Notes under the pieces: generated by a model
Databases searched by the model: none
Told to the model about the DNA's origin: nothing
Seen by the model: only the letters and a program-made list of their open reading frames with translations
In this document: positions 51,645 to 62,230 of the stretch, piece after piece
Layout of the letters: each line of letters begins with the position of its first letter
Numbering within the stretch: the stretch's first letter is position 1
Translations under genes and position numbers: made by a program
DNA from: Tomocerus qinae
Taxonomy: Eukaryota; Arthropoda; Collembola; Entomobryomorpha; Tomoceridae
Assembly (NCBI GenBank): GCA_020055645.1
Contig: CM034547.1
Coordinates: forward strand, 6,798,280-6,862,279
Direction of reading: 5' to 3'
Length of the DNA: 64,000 bases

Positions 51645-51859
51645 ATATAATATACTGAGAAGGAATGGTGTATTATTCGATTTATTGGGGGTTCGGAACA
51701 ATTGAAAATGTGTGGAAAATTTACATGACTACAGCCGATCCCTAATTCCCCCCACTTGGGGATCTCTATGTAAATAAGCCTTCGCCAATGACGTCATTGG
51801 CGAGCTTTTCCCACCCACTTTTCATTTTTTAATTTCCCCATAGGGATGTGCCGCGGGTT
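51645..51859 (+). mobile_element. Short interspersed element, copy 2 (diverged)
   Basis: About 215 bp aligned over its length to copies 1 and 3, but with many substitutions. It shares ATTGGGGGTTCGGAACAA, AGCCGATCCCTAATTCCCCC and GCTTTTCCCACCCACTTTTC. Here the central motif is an exact 22-bp palindrome (51782-51803) with TGACGTCA in the centre and CCAAT on both sides facing inwards. A possible short duplication TAAATC flanks it. Confidence 0.7.
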
Positions 51860-52937
51860 AAATCGTTGACGTAAATAAATCCCGTGGTTTCTTTCACACG
51901 TTCATTTCAGATTGTTCTCCATGTAAATAATTAAAATGTTTTTTTATTTATTATCCCTCACATATTATAATGACTGAAATGGAAAACGACATTTTTTTAC
52001 GACAACCTTGACATATTGCCCCTATTGATATGTCATATAGGTATTTACGAAAAATGTATGAACAATAAAGAATAAAATATCTGCAGTAATTACACTTCAG
52101 TATGTATACAAACAGGCTAAAATGCTTAAAAATCATTACTTACTTGGTACTTAAAATCAGAGATCTTTTACTGCTCTATAATATACTCTCCAAAAAGACT
52201 TGCTTGGTCTTTGTGTATAGTATGATTTGATGTACAAGGAACGTAAAACTAAAATCACGATTTCTCAACATTCTCACCTCAATCGCATAATTGCATAATT
52301 AATTTTTCCAATATAACTACTTTATTATTTCTTGGATCATAATACTCAAGGCTGAGGTGGCCAATTACTTTCAGCTCCATTATCAGATTTGATATTTCGT
52401 TTTAGGCGATTATATTCAGTCTAGTTTGAAACAAAATTAAAATGATGCTGGAAAATGTAGACAACATAAACATTTCAAAACTACACATTAAACATATTAT
52501 TACATACCTCAATACTCAATTTTTGCATGTACTGCTGCTTTGCAATGCATGAGCTGCTTCAAGCCGTTTAAAATTTTGCCGGTGAATAGATTGATTGCAT
52601 TCATTTAAATTGTTGATTTCAGTACCTTGCCAGTCGACGACGCCTAGCCCAAGAAGATTTTCGTAGATTATTGTTTAATTTCCCCAATAATTATATCGGG
52701 CTTTAGTGATGTGCAAATTTCAGTCATCAGTTGGATCTGGTGGGGGACAGGGAGGGGGGGTTTTTAATTAGTATATTTTGAGGTTTTTTAGTTTCAAGTG
52801 GGGGAATCATTTTGTTATGTTCAGCAGTGTCAAGTGTAGTGTGGAATAATAAACCGAAGCAGGAGGTGGCGAGGTGGTTCTACAACGTTGCGGTAAGTAG
52901 TTATGTTTTCGTGTCCCAATAGATGTTTCCCACAATA
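51860..52937. other. Intergenic, no gene seen
   Basis: AT-rich. A G-run sits near 52741-52760. No coding frame or RNA gene recognised. Confidence 0.5.
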
Positions 52938-53116
52938 GAGGTTTCCCACAATTGGTGACCGGTCACTAAATTAACATAAATAGGTATTAAAACGACTACA
53001 GTACCTGCCTGTGTTATCCTGGAATTGTGGGAAACGTCTCCTGGCAGGTACTGTAGTAATTTCAATACCTATATTCATGTTAATTTAGTGACCGGTCACT
53101 AATTGTGGGAAACCTC
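52938..53116. mobile_element. Tc1/mariner-like miniature element (TA duplication)
   Basis: 179 bp with imperfect inverted arms of about 70 bp. It begins GAGGTTTCCCACAATTGGTG and ends with the complement ...GGGAAACCTC. The block GTGACCGGTCACTAA is in both arms. TA dinucleotides flank both ends (52936-52937 and 53117-53118), as expected for Tc1/mariner-type insertion. Partial copies of the end motif (TTTCCCACAAT) lie just outside and inside, suggesting nested or repeated insertion. Confidence 0.7.
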
Positions 53117-53542
53117 TATATATCAATATGTAACAACCTGAATGACTTGAGTTTTGGTAGTGTGTGTCACTGTGTCAGTTTCCGTTTGCGCGTCTTCTTG
53201 ATCTGGCGGTGTGGATTCGCCTGAATCTTCATTTCCATAATCATCATTTTTAGAAGATGTAGCCGTAGCCTACAAAAGAAATATTTCAAAAATGCAGCTC
53301 CTAAAATTACGTTACGTCTTATATAGCCAAAATGACATGTTGACCTCCAGGAATTGTCCCTACAACAATCAGCAGCGGGAAGAAATATGGCAGTGCAAAT
53401 ATAAACCGATAACTTGTAGATGCATGCAAGCAAGGATGAATGAAATCGAGGAGATGCAAAAAAGCTTTTACTGAAATGAAAAGTAATAAATTGATTGTCA
53501 AATTGTCAATGACGACTGCGAATAGGAATGGTACTAATCAAG

Positions 53543-53768
53543 GAATATAGAATATAATATTTTAGAAAAGGAATGGCAGATTATTCGATTTATTGGGGGT
53601 TCGGAACAAGTTAAAATGTGTGGAAAATTTACATGACAACAGCCGATCCCTAATTCCCCCCACTTGGAGATCTCTATTTAAATACACACTCGCCAATCGA
53701 CGTCATTGGCGAGCTTTTCCCACCCACTTTTCATTTTTTCATTTTTCCATAGGGATCTGCCTCGGGTT
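53543..53768 (+). mobile_element. Short interspersed element, copy 3
   Basis: A 226-bp element with an exact 13-bp target duplication, GGTACTAATCAAG (53530-53542 and 53769-53781). Near-identity to copy 1 over more than 170 bp indicates recent activity. It carries TTTAAATA and the CCAAT/GACGTC motif. It inserted just beside the left arm of the next inverted-repeat element. Confidence 0.8.
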
Positions 53769-53785
53769 GGTACTAATCAAGACTG

Positions 53786-54169
53786 CAGTTATCCGGCCAG
53801 GTTTTTCTTGCACCACAGCACCCCATACACTAACTGTGCACCTCAGCACTTTGAAAGTATTTCAGATTTTGAACAAAAATTTTGAAATATTATCAAAGTG
53901 GATGTCTATATTTTTATTTAGGTTTATTATAGGTTTATATTTATTTAGTTTATAAAGCAGAAGTGAGGGAAGTTCTTTTCCCAATGCAAAAATCAGGCAA
54001 CAAATTTCTAAGTATTTTCAAAACCAGTCACTATTTGCTTCTTTTTTGACCTAACCTAATAAAATTGAAACAACCAAACATTTATTATATTTATTTTTAT
54101 TAGGTTAGGTTAGAAAAGGCGAAAATAGTGAAGGGTGCTGGGTGCAAGAAAAACCTGGCCTGATAACTG
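53786..54169. mobile_element. Inverted-repeat element (hAT-like ends)
   Basis: The 384-bp element starts CAGTTATCCGGCCAGG and ends CCTGGCCTGATAACTG. Arms of about 40 bp match except for a few positions, including TTTTTCTTGCACC and its complement. An inner inverted pair CCTAACCTAATAAA / TTTATTAGGTTAGG also occurs (about 54,050-54,115). Ends CAG...CTG fit the hAT pattern, but no 8-bp target duplication is visible. No coding capacity. Confidence 0.6.
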
Positions 54170-54219
54170 CTGTTTGGCTCTCCAGACTGACTAAAGTCTA
54201 AATTCGTAATTGAATAAGG

Positions 54220-55795
54220 GCGTGCTAAAAAAACACATTTCAATAACAAACAAATATAGAATTTATTAATTTAGTAAGCAACTAATATCTTGATTACTAA
54301 GCACCCGAAGGTCACTAATGAGAATAGCATTAATGTGTTTAATGTCTTTGTAATGTGTGCAGCAATGTCTGTACAACCCGACAGTGCTCGTAATACTAAT
54401 TGTTTAATACTTTACCAAATAATTAATGGAACACAACTCACGAACTAAATAGGAAGAAACAGGGTACATTTTTTGGTGTTCAAGAATGCAATATCAACGT
54501 TTGGATCTGGAAAATCATTAATGATATCGGCAACGTAATTGCGTGGATGTTCTTCCTGAGTTTCAATAGAGTCATAAAATGTATCTTCAGGGTATATAGC
54601 GATGAAATGTACTTTAAAGATGTTGTACGTTTTCATATTTTGGAAGCGATAGAGAAAGGTGCCCATTGTACGCTCTTCTCGCTGCATGGATACGTAGTTT
54701 TAAGTCATTGTAATCAAATCCTATTTTCAAAAAGTTAAAGTTTAACCATGCCATGTGCCATTCTCAATTTCGGTGTTAATTGTAACCCTTAACTGGCTGT
54801 CTATTTGAAGCCTCCGTATGCTATACATAGAATTAGAAATCCTCTTTCTATATCTATGATGCTATAGGGATCCACTAAACAGAACTCTTATCGTGAGTGA
54901 GAGCTACAGAAAGCGCGCAATATACATGTTACAGAATACACGTTGGAGCGAGCCTACTCTTCCCCAAATTAAACGTGAAAAATGATATCTTCCCTGTTTT
55001 ACATGATAAAAATCTGAAATTTTTATTAAAAATACTGGCTTATTATTGCGAATATTATAGGGATTAAAAAATCTTCAAAATGTTCATCTGTTAATCAGAA
55101 TTAATTTTTTGGCATAAAATTTGTGTTAAAATAAGCTTCCTACGCCCCGGCATGGTTTGGTCATTTAGTTATGCGCCACGCTTGCGCAAAGGAATGGAAT
55201 CTCTCTATTTATGTGTAAAGGAGATCAAAGGATATCATCAATTTTTGAGATATTTTTATTTGAAATTCTTCATTTTCTTTGCCACTTGCTAACCTTGAAG
55301 TTAGTCTGAGTCTGGCATGAAAGACATCACAATCTTCACTAACATCTGACCTTGGATATCCTAACCCTATGTTATTTTGCCATGTTTTAGGTTGTAATGA
55401 CTAAAATTCCAAGTTTTTCTTATGCTTCTTAGGGCTATATTATGAACCTCGTCTCAGATTCTGAGGGCTCCTCAAGTCCTCGTTTACCATGGTGAGGACC
55501 AATCAGCGATTTTAAAACGAATCTTGAGGAGCCCTCAGAATCTGAGACGAGGTTCATAATATAGCCCTTATTTTCTACCTTATTTCTACTTATCTTGGCC
55601 CTTTGTTGCTGTAAATTAGGTTGAAAAATTGTTTTAAAACCGTATTTAAATTAAATCAACAACTTTAGGTAAATTTGACCTTTGGCGGGTCATTTTCCAA
55701 AGACTGTCGGCTTTCCTATTGACATGACACTCGAGGCATTTTATTGTCCCCCCTGGAGACCAAGTTTGTTATTGAAATGTGTTTTTTTAGCACGC
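54220..55795. mobile_element. DNA transposon remnant with 32-bp perfect terminal arms
   Basis: 54220-54251 and 55764-55795 are exact reverse complements (32 bp, containing GCGTGCTAAAAAAACACATT). Weaker similarity continues outside. The ~1.5-kb interior has one minus-strand 80-codon frame (54445-54687), rich in acidic residues and without a recognised transposase motif. A smaller foldback element (55431-55568) is nested in it. Probably non-autonomous or decayed. Confidence 0.6.
55431..55568. mobile_element. Perfect foldback element, PIF/Harbinger-like
   Basis: Two 46-bp arms (55431-55476 and 55523-55568) are exact reverse complements around a 46-bp spacer. If the ends are GGGCTATATT and AATATAGCCC, the flanks are TTA on both sides. 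TTA target duplication with GGG ends is typical of PIF/Harbinger. The spacer has a smaller imperfect palindrome centred on ACCATGGT. Perfect arms imply a recent insertion. Confidence 0.8.
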
Positions 55796-56024
55796 GCAAC
55801 TTCAATTCTTACATTCGGAAAAGAACTTAGAAAGATTTGAATATGATTTTCAATTGCGAAAAAAACTTTGAAGTTGATTTTCCATCTAATTTTATTTAGG
55901 TATAATGTTTACAAATCAGTCTCCTTAACATCTTTGATGATTGACATAATATTTATTATAACTTCTTTATTGTAATAAAATTACAGTGATATCTTAGAGA
56001 ATTCCTATTTGAGGTAAATGTAAA

Positions 56025-56195
56025 GGTTAGGTTAGGGTCAGGTTGAGGTTAGGGTAGGTTAGGGTTAGGTTGAGGTTTGGGTTAGGTTTGGGTTAGGTTG
56101 AGGTTAGGGTAGGTTAGGGTTAGGTTGAGGTTTGGGTTAGGTTTGGGTTAGGTTTGGGTTAGGTTAGGTTAAAATTAGGTTAGGTTAAGCTAATT
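56025..56195 (+). repeat. Degenerate TTAGG-type array (left)
   Basis: About 170 bp of GGTTAGGTTAGGG variants. It includes two copies of a ~54-bp higher-order unit beginning GGTTGAGGTTAGGGTAGG (56041 and about 56095). TTAGG is the usual arthropod telomere unit. This array is internal and degenerate, so it is not itself a telomere. Confidence 0.75.
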
Positions 56196-57074
56196 AAGTG
56201 CACTGCAGATTTTTAATGGTTGTAATTGTTCGTAAAATACCAATGGCTCCCTTAAAGCAATGCATAAAAATTATAAATAAATTGAATAAGCAAATTCTAA
56301 TAAGTTCGGTTGGATTGGACCAAACGGTTCCAGTTCCACAGCCCAAGCCAGCCCCCCTATAATTTCTCTAAATATTTAAACGTGTCTAGATCTAGTATTA
56401 TAAAGCAAGATTAAACAAATAAAAATGTTTGAGAAGCACCTTAAAGAGCATGAAAAAGAGGTTTCGGTCACAAAAAACTTCCAATTTGAATCGATGTCTT
56501 TTACTGTTTAAATACTGAGAGGATTAAAGCGGATTTGAGTGAATATACTGGATACTGTAGATGCAGACAGAAGGCAGAATGCATGGAAGATGGACGTATG
56601 GAGAACTATGGAAGTGGATTTATAGTGGAATAAGGAATACAATATCAATGCAGACAATAGTAAATTGTTTTTCCCCATCAAACCAATTTCTTATGTATTG
56701 CAAATTCATCAGCAAAAATGTAATTAACGAAATTTTAAGCATTTGTTAGTAAAGTTAGGTTATAGTTTAGCTTTATCTCGCTTAGTAGTTAGTACTACTC
56801 AGCACTATCAAACGGATCCAAATACAAATCCTCTACACTTTACGCTGCTACTGGGGCTTGAGCAGATTACAATGAATAATATACTGATGCTGGATAACAA
56901 CTGAAGAATCCAGTGAGATGGAGAAGATGAAACTGGAATACAAATGAATTTACTACAAATAAATGCCAAAAAGCAAGAATTATTATATAATAGTAAACGT
57001 AAAACTGCTCTTCCTTCCTTCATCTTCAAAACGATTACAGGAATCACCAGATAAGACCAAAATATCAGTACACC

Positions 57075-57278
57075 CAAGGTAAGTAAAATTTTAGATTGAA
57101 GGGGACGCGACATAAGGTAATTTCATGCTCCTCGTTGCCAATGGCAACGGAAACCAGGTAACTGAAGGGGTCAAAGGGCAATGTTGCCTCTTATGTGGTT
57201 GCAAAAAAATCAAGTTTTTCGAGCATGAAATTACTTTATGCCGTATCACCCTGACAATCTAAAATTTTACCTACCTTG
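57075..57278. mobile_element. hAT-like foldback element nested in the long element
   Basis: 204 bp with ends CAAGGTAAGTAAAATTTTAG and the complement CTAAAATTTTACCTACCTTG (one mismatch). Imperfect homology continues to about 65 bp per arm (TAATTTCATGCTC). It is flanked by an exact 8-bp duplication, AGTACACC (57067-57074 and 57279-57286). No coding capacity. Confidence 0.75.
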
Positions 57279-57480
57279 AGTACACCCATGATGCCTTATC
57301 AGTTATCAATTACCTAAGATTGGGCGTTGATGATGTTATATTATAATGAATCAATCAAAAAATTAAAACATGAGTAGTAGAATTTTATTCAATTTATTTA
57401 TAATTTTTATGCATTGCTTTAAGACAGCCATTGGTATTTTACGAACAATTACAACCATTAAAAAATCTGCAGTGCACTTA

Positions 57481-57592
57481 ATTAACCTAACCTAACCTAA
57501 CCTCACTTAACCTAACCTAACCTCACTTAACCTAACCTAACCTCACTTAACCTAACCTCACTCAACCTAACCTAACCTCACTTAACCTAACC
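57481..57592 (-). repeat. Degenerate TTAGG-type array (right, inverted)
   Basis: CCTAACCTAACCTCACTTAA-type units of about 20 bp repeated five to six times, in opposite orientation to the left array. Its higher-order unit differs from the left arm's, so the two arrays have evolved separately. Confidence 0.75.
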
Positions 57593-57623
57593 ATTACATT
57601 TACCTCGAATAGGAATTCTCTAA

Positions 57624-59335
57624 TCCCTTCAGTTTAGTTGACCGCCTGTTTATACACAAAGTGCACATAGATTCAAACTTTGTGCATGAATCCAATTGGT
57701 TACAACTTAAATATAAAACATTCTTTCTACATAGACTACGTTCTATAATTCTGGTGGATTTCTTTCGCGTACCGTACAATTCCGCTGAAGAGACGAGACT
57801 CAGCTTACGATGATTGTTCTATAATTCTCGCTTGCAGCCACTTTTGTGGATGGTTAAGTTACACGAGTGTGTATACTCCGTTTCTGTAACCTCTCTGCGA
57901 GCGTAGCAATGGCAGGGATTTCACTTAGCAGTAGAGTAATACATGGTAATACTTGAAAGTGCTTTCATTTTGCTAAGAAAATATGTTTCCACATTCCCAT
58001 GCTATGTGGACGTGAGGATAGGAATAAAGTGGTATTCCTGTGCGTACTTTAGCCGTGTATCTCAAAAAAAGTTAAATTTATATTATACATATTACATGCC
58101 GTTCAAGTTAGCAATAAATTTTAATTTCCTTTATAATTTTAACGCCGACTATTTTATTATTTTGAGCATTTTATAACGCCGTTTGGTATCTACATGGGGA
58201 GAAAAGACGTGTAAGTTCGAAACGAAAGATGCAATAATAGACTGTGTATTCAGCATTGCATTGGACGTACTAGGCTACGTGTGTAAATCCCTTAGTGTGG
58301 AATGGTGCTGTAGAAAACATAGAAATACTCTCGGGTATAGTTTGTTTGATGTAAGCACAAATTTCACATGCCAAAAAGCTAAAAGCAAAGAGAGAATACA
58401 GAGGCTTGCCTCTGAAGAGAATGTACGGAAAAAGTCCGCAAAATGAATAAAAATTTCATCTCGACAGCGAAGCGCTACGCCATTTGGTCGATTCGCTCGT
58501 AAATAAAAGCCTGAAACCCAAATGATTTGTATTTATACGAAAATGAGGGGGGAGGCTTTATCAATTTTTGGAAAATGACGGGAATCCCATGATGTTTTGT
58601 GATTTTAAGCAAAGTGTAGGGGGACCCTTTATCAATTTTTCAGAATTGAGCAAAACTGCAGATACTGTACACGAATTGAGTCTGAGAATCGTGAAACGGA
58701 GCTGTAGTTTGAGTGTACGTATGTATAAATGATCGTACACTTATGTGCATATAGAACTGCGTAGCTTAGCATTCGTGTCTAAAGTTATACAAAGTTTTAT
58801 ATGTGCTACTCAAGGCAAGGCTTTACATCGACAAACTGTGTGTAAAGCTATACGTAAAAGTTGTACAAACTCGCACTAGCAGTGTCCTCTGTGGAAATGT
58901 CCGAAAGGGATTTGCACGAGTTAATGAGCTGTTGCGGTGTTTTGTATGACTTCGGACAGATGGCAGCACAGCCACATCTCGTAGTATGTTAGTGCTATTG
59001 AGATTCTGACATTGAGAAGTTCCTTTGTAAACATCCGAGCGTTTAAACATATTGAACCACATGAAAGTCTATACAAAAGGCTTAGTTGGTTTGTGCAAAA
59101 GAGAATGTGCGAAAACTGCTCGTCAGTTCTAGCAAAACAAAACTAAAGCACGAAATCTGAAAGGAGATCGTGTAAAATGTATGTGTGAGATTTGCAGTGC
59201 GGTGTTCGTTCACTCAGTAGTATATGTATCACACTTTGTGTGAGATGAAGCTGCTGTAAGTGAATGTGCATATACAAACGTGCTGCGTAGATTGCTACAT
59301 TACATAGAAATGAATTTGTTGATAAAATTCATAGC
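57624..59335 (+). other. Presumed rDNA intergenic spacer and 5' external transcribed spacer
   Basis: No gene. The 1.7 kb directly before 18S probably holds the pol I promoter and 5' ETS, though no boundary can be read. It contains an imperfect direct repeat with the shared block CTTTATCAATTTTT (about 58,555 and 58,629). Related short motifs also occur, such as GCATATAGAACTGCGTAG (58,748) and GCATATACAAACGTGCTGCG (59,268). Confidence 0.5.
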
Positions 59336-60465
59336 TACCTGGTTGATCCTGCCAGTAGTCATATGCTTGTCTCAAAGATTAAGCCATGCATGTCTAAGTT
59401 CAAGCGAAAATAAAGTGAAACCGCGAATGGCTCATTAAATCAGTTATGGTTCCTTAGATCGCACTTACTACTTGGATAACTGTGGTAATTCTAGAGCTAA
59501 TACATGCACTGAGCTCCAACCTCACGGAAGGAGCGCTTTTATTAGATCAAAGCCAATCAGTCTTTCGGGACTGTTTTGTTGGTGACTCTGAATAACTTTG
59601 CTGATCGTATGGTCTTGTACCGACGACGTATCTTTCAAGTGTCTGCCTTATCAACTGTCGATGGTAGGTTATGCGCCTACCATGGTTGTAACAGGTAACG
59701 GGAATCAGGGTTCGATTCCGGAGAGGGAGCCTGAGAAACGGCTACCACATCCAAGGAAGGCAGCAGGCGCGCAAATTACCCACTCCCGGCACGGGGAGGT
59801 AGTGACGAAAAATAACGATACGGAACTCATACGAGGCTCCGTAATCGGAATGAGTACACTTTAAATCCTTTAACGAGGATCTATTGGAGGGCAAGTCTGG
59901 TGCCAGCAGCCGCGGTAATTCCAGCTCCAATAGCGTATACTAAAGTTGTTGCGGTTAAAAAGCTCGTAGTTGGATCTCGGTTCCAGATGGGCGGTGCACC
60001 TTGCGGTGTTTACTGTTTGTCAGGACGATTTTGTTGGTTCGTGTATAGTTCTCTTAACCGAGTGCTATGCGTGGCCAGCACGTTTACTTTGAAAAAATTG
60101 GAGTGCTCAAAGCAGGCGCTACAGCCTGAACATTAGTGCATGGAATAATGGAATAGGATCTCGGTTCTATTTCGTTGGCTTTCGGAGTCGAGGTAATGAT
60201 TAATAGGGACAGACGGGGGCATTCGTACTGCGACGTTAGAGGTGAAATTCTTGGATCGTCGCAAGACGAACTACTGCGAAAGCATTTGCCAAGAATGTTT
60301 TCATTAATCAAGAACGAAAGTTAGAGGTTCGAAGGCGATCAGATACCGCCCTAGTTCTAACCATAAACGATGCCGACCGGCGATCCGTCGTCGTTAACTG
60401 AATGACTCGACGGGCAGCCTCCGGGAAACCAGAGTGTTTGGGTTCCGGGGAAGTATGGTTGCAAA

Positions 60466-60514
<49 letters not shown>

Positions 60515-60951
60515 GCGGCTTAATTTGACTCAACACGGGAAATCTCACCAGGCCCGGACACCGGAAGGATTGACAGATTGAGAGCTCTTTCTTGATTCGG
60601 TGGGTGGTGGTGCATGGCCGTTCTTAGTTGGTGGAGCGATTTGTCTGGTTAATTCCGATAACGAACGAGACTCTGGCCTACTAACTAGACGTCGGATCCC
60701 TTTGTGGGTCCGTCGCAGCTTCTTAGAGGGACGGGCGGCGTTTAGCCGCACGAGAATGAGCAATAACAGGTCTGTGATGCCCTTAGATGTTCTGGGCTGC
60801 ACGCGCTACACTGAAGGAATCAGCGTGTGTTCCCTATTCGAAAAGGATTGGGCAACCCGTTGAACCTCCTTCGTGATGGGGATTGGGGATTGCAATTATT
60901 CCCCATGAACGAGGAATTCCCAGTAGGCGCGAGTCATCAGCTTGCGTCGAT

Positions 60952-60995
<44 letters not shown>

Positions 60996-61084
60996 CGAGT
61001 GATTTAGTGAGGACTTCGGACTGGTCTTCAATGTGGCTTTCGGGTCATGTCGTAGTGCCGGAAAGATGCCCAAACTTGATCACT

Positions 61085-61142
<58 letters not shown>
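59336..61142 (+). rRNA. 18S rRNA: 18S ribosomal RNA
   Basis: Complete, 1,807 nt. It starts TACCTGGTTGATCCTGCCAG and ends GTAGGTGAACCTGCGGAAGG followed by ATCATTA. Universal blocks are present in order: GTGCCAGCAGCCGCGGTAAT, AAACTTAAAGGAATTGACGG, and TTGTACACACCGCCCGTCGC. The length is near the eukaryotic standard, without the large expansions common in many insects. I saw no insertion or frame-breaking gap. Open frames inside are artefacts. Confidence 0.98.
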
Positions 61143-61539
61143 CCGTATCTAAACAAAAACAAAACAAACAAAATAGCATTGGAATATGTGATAGTCATGT
61201 CGCTTTTCCTATTCGCTAATGAACACACTTGTCAATATCAAAGGCACTCTTTGTATGTACATGCATGTATATTGTGTGAGAGCTGGACTTGTGTGGAAGT
61301 CTTAAGGAGGCCAATGTTGCTGAATTAAGCACCTGTAGCATGTTCACATAGGCATTGTGTAATGAACTACTTACTATATACATGATACTGACGGTAGGCA
61401 TTGTCCTTTGAAGATTTATTTCGCCAGAGTCTGTATATAAAGTTCATGAATGCGCCTTAAAATACATGCTACAAATGCTCGTCTGTGGGCAAAGCAAAAA
61501 CTGTCATGTTGTTATAAATCATCTAAATAAAAAAAAAAA
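61143..61539 (+). other. Internal transcribed spacer 1
   Basis: About 397 bases of AT-rich sequence between 18S and 5.8S, ending in an A-run. Removed during pre-rRNA processing. Confidence 0.9.
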
Positions 61540-61698
61540 TCAACCTCGAGTGGTGGATCACTCGGCTCGTGGGTCGATGAAGAACGCAGCTAACTGCGTG
61601 CAGACGTGTGAACTGCAGGACACATGAACACCGACATTTTGAACGCATATGGCGGCCTGAAATAAATTTCAGGCCACGTCTGGCTGAGGGTCGGCTAT
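61540..61698 (+). rRNA. 5.8S rRNA: 5.8S ribosomal RNA
   Basis: About 159 nt. Conserved GGTGGATCACTCGGCTCGTG, GATGAAGAACGCAGC, GTGTGAACTGCAGGACACAT and GACATTTTGAACGCATAT are all present. A hairpin (GGCCTGAAAT...ATTTCAGGCC) precedes the 3' end. There is no split giving a 2S rRNA as in flies. Ends are placed by comparison and may be off by a few bases. Confidence 0.95.
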
Positions 61699-61861
61699 GA
61701 AATAAAACCAAAAGGTGCTCTTTTAAATAAGAGTTGCATCGCCAAGTTGAACAGCTTGGTTAGAATACATGTGTATGAAAGCTGTAATGTAACAGACATG
61801 AAATACTTGTCTTGTTTAGCGGTACGTACACAGTAACAATTTTGTAATAAAATTCATTGTT
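61699..61861 (+). other. Internal transcribed spacer 2
   Basis: A short spacer of about 163 bases between 5.8S and 28S. Much shorter than in most insects. Confidence 0.85.
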
Positions 61862-62199
61862 ACGACCTCAGAGTAGGCGAGATTACCCGCCTAATTTAAG
61901 CATATTAATAAGCGGAGGAAAAGAAACTAACAAGGATTCCCTTAGTAACGGCGAGCGAAAAGGGAAGAGCCCAGCGCTGAATCTAATGTCCCCCGGGCAT
62001 TAAGACATGTGGCGTTTGGGACGAAACATTGCCTGTGCAGAATGATCATCCAAGTCCCTCTTGAACGGGGCCATTACCCATGGAGGGTGCTAGGCCCGTA
62101 CGATGATTTTATTGTGCAGTGCGTTTCGTCCGTAGAGTCGGGTTGCTTGGGAGTGCAGCCCAAATCAGGTGGTAAACTCCATCTAAGGCTAAATATGAC

Positions 62200-62230
<31 letters not shown>

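Larger units (their letters stand above)
55994..57623. mobile_element. Long inverted-repeat element with TTAGG-like arrays in its arms
   Basis: The left arm 55994-56300 and right arm 57376-57623 are inverted copies. Each has, from outside in, TTAGAGAATTCCTATT, GAGGTAAATG, a degenerate TTAGG-type array, AAGTGCACTGCAGA, ATGGTTGTAATTGTTCGTAA and AAAGCAATGCATAAAAATTA. Outer TA dinucleotides could be a Tc1/mariner-type duplication. The interior (56301-57375) is non-coding and carries a nested hAT-like element at 57075-57278. Confidence 0.7.

Noticed and set aside
56025..57592. TTAGG-like arrays as a chromosome end
   Set aside because: Degenerate, short, facing opposite ways and followed by rDNA, so internal.
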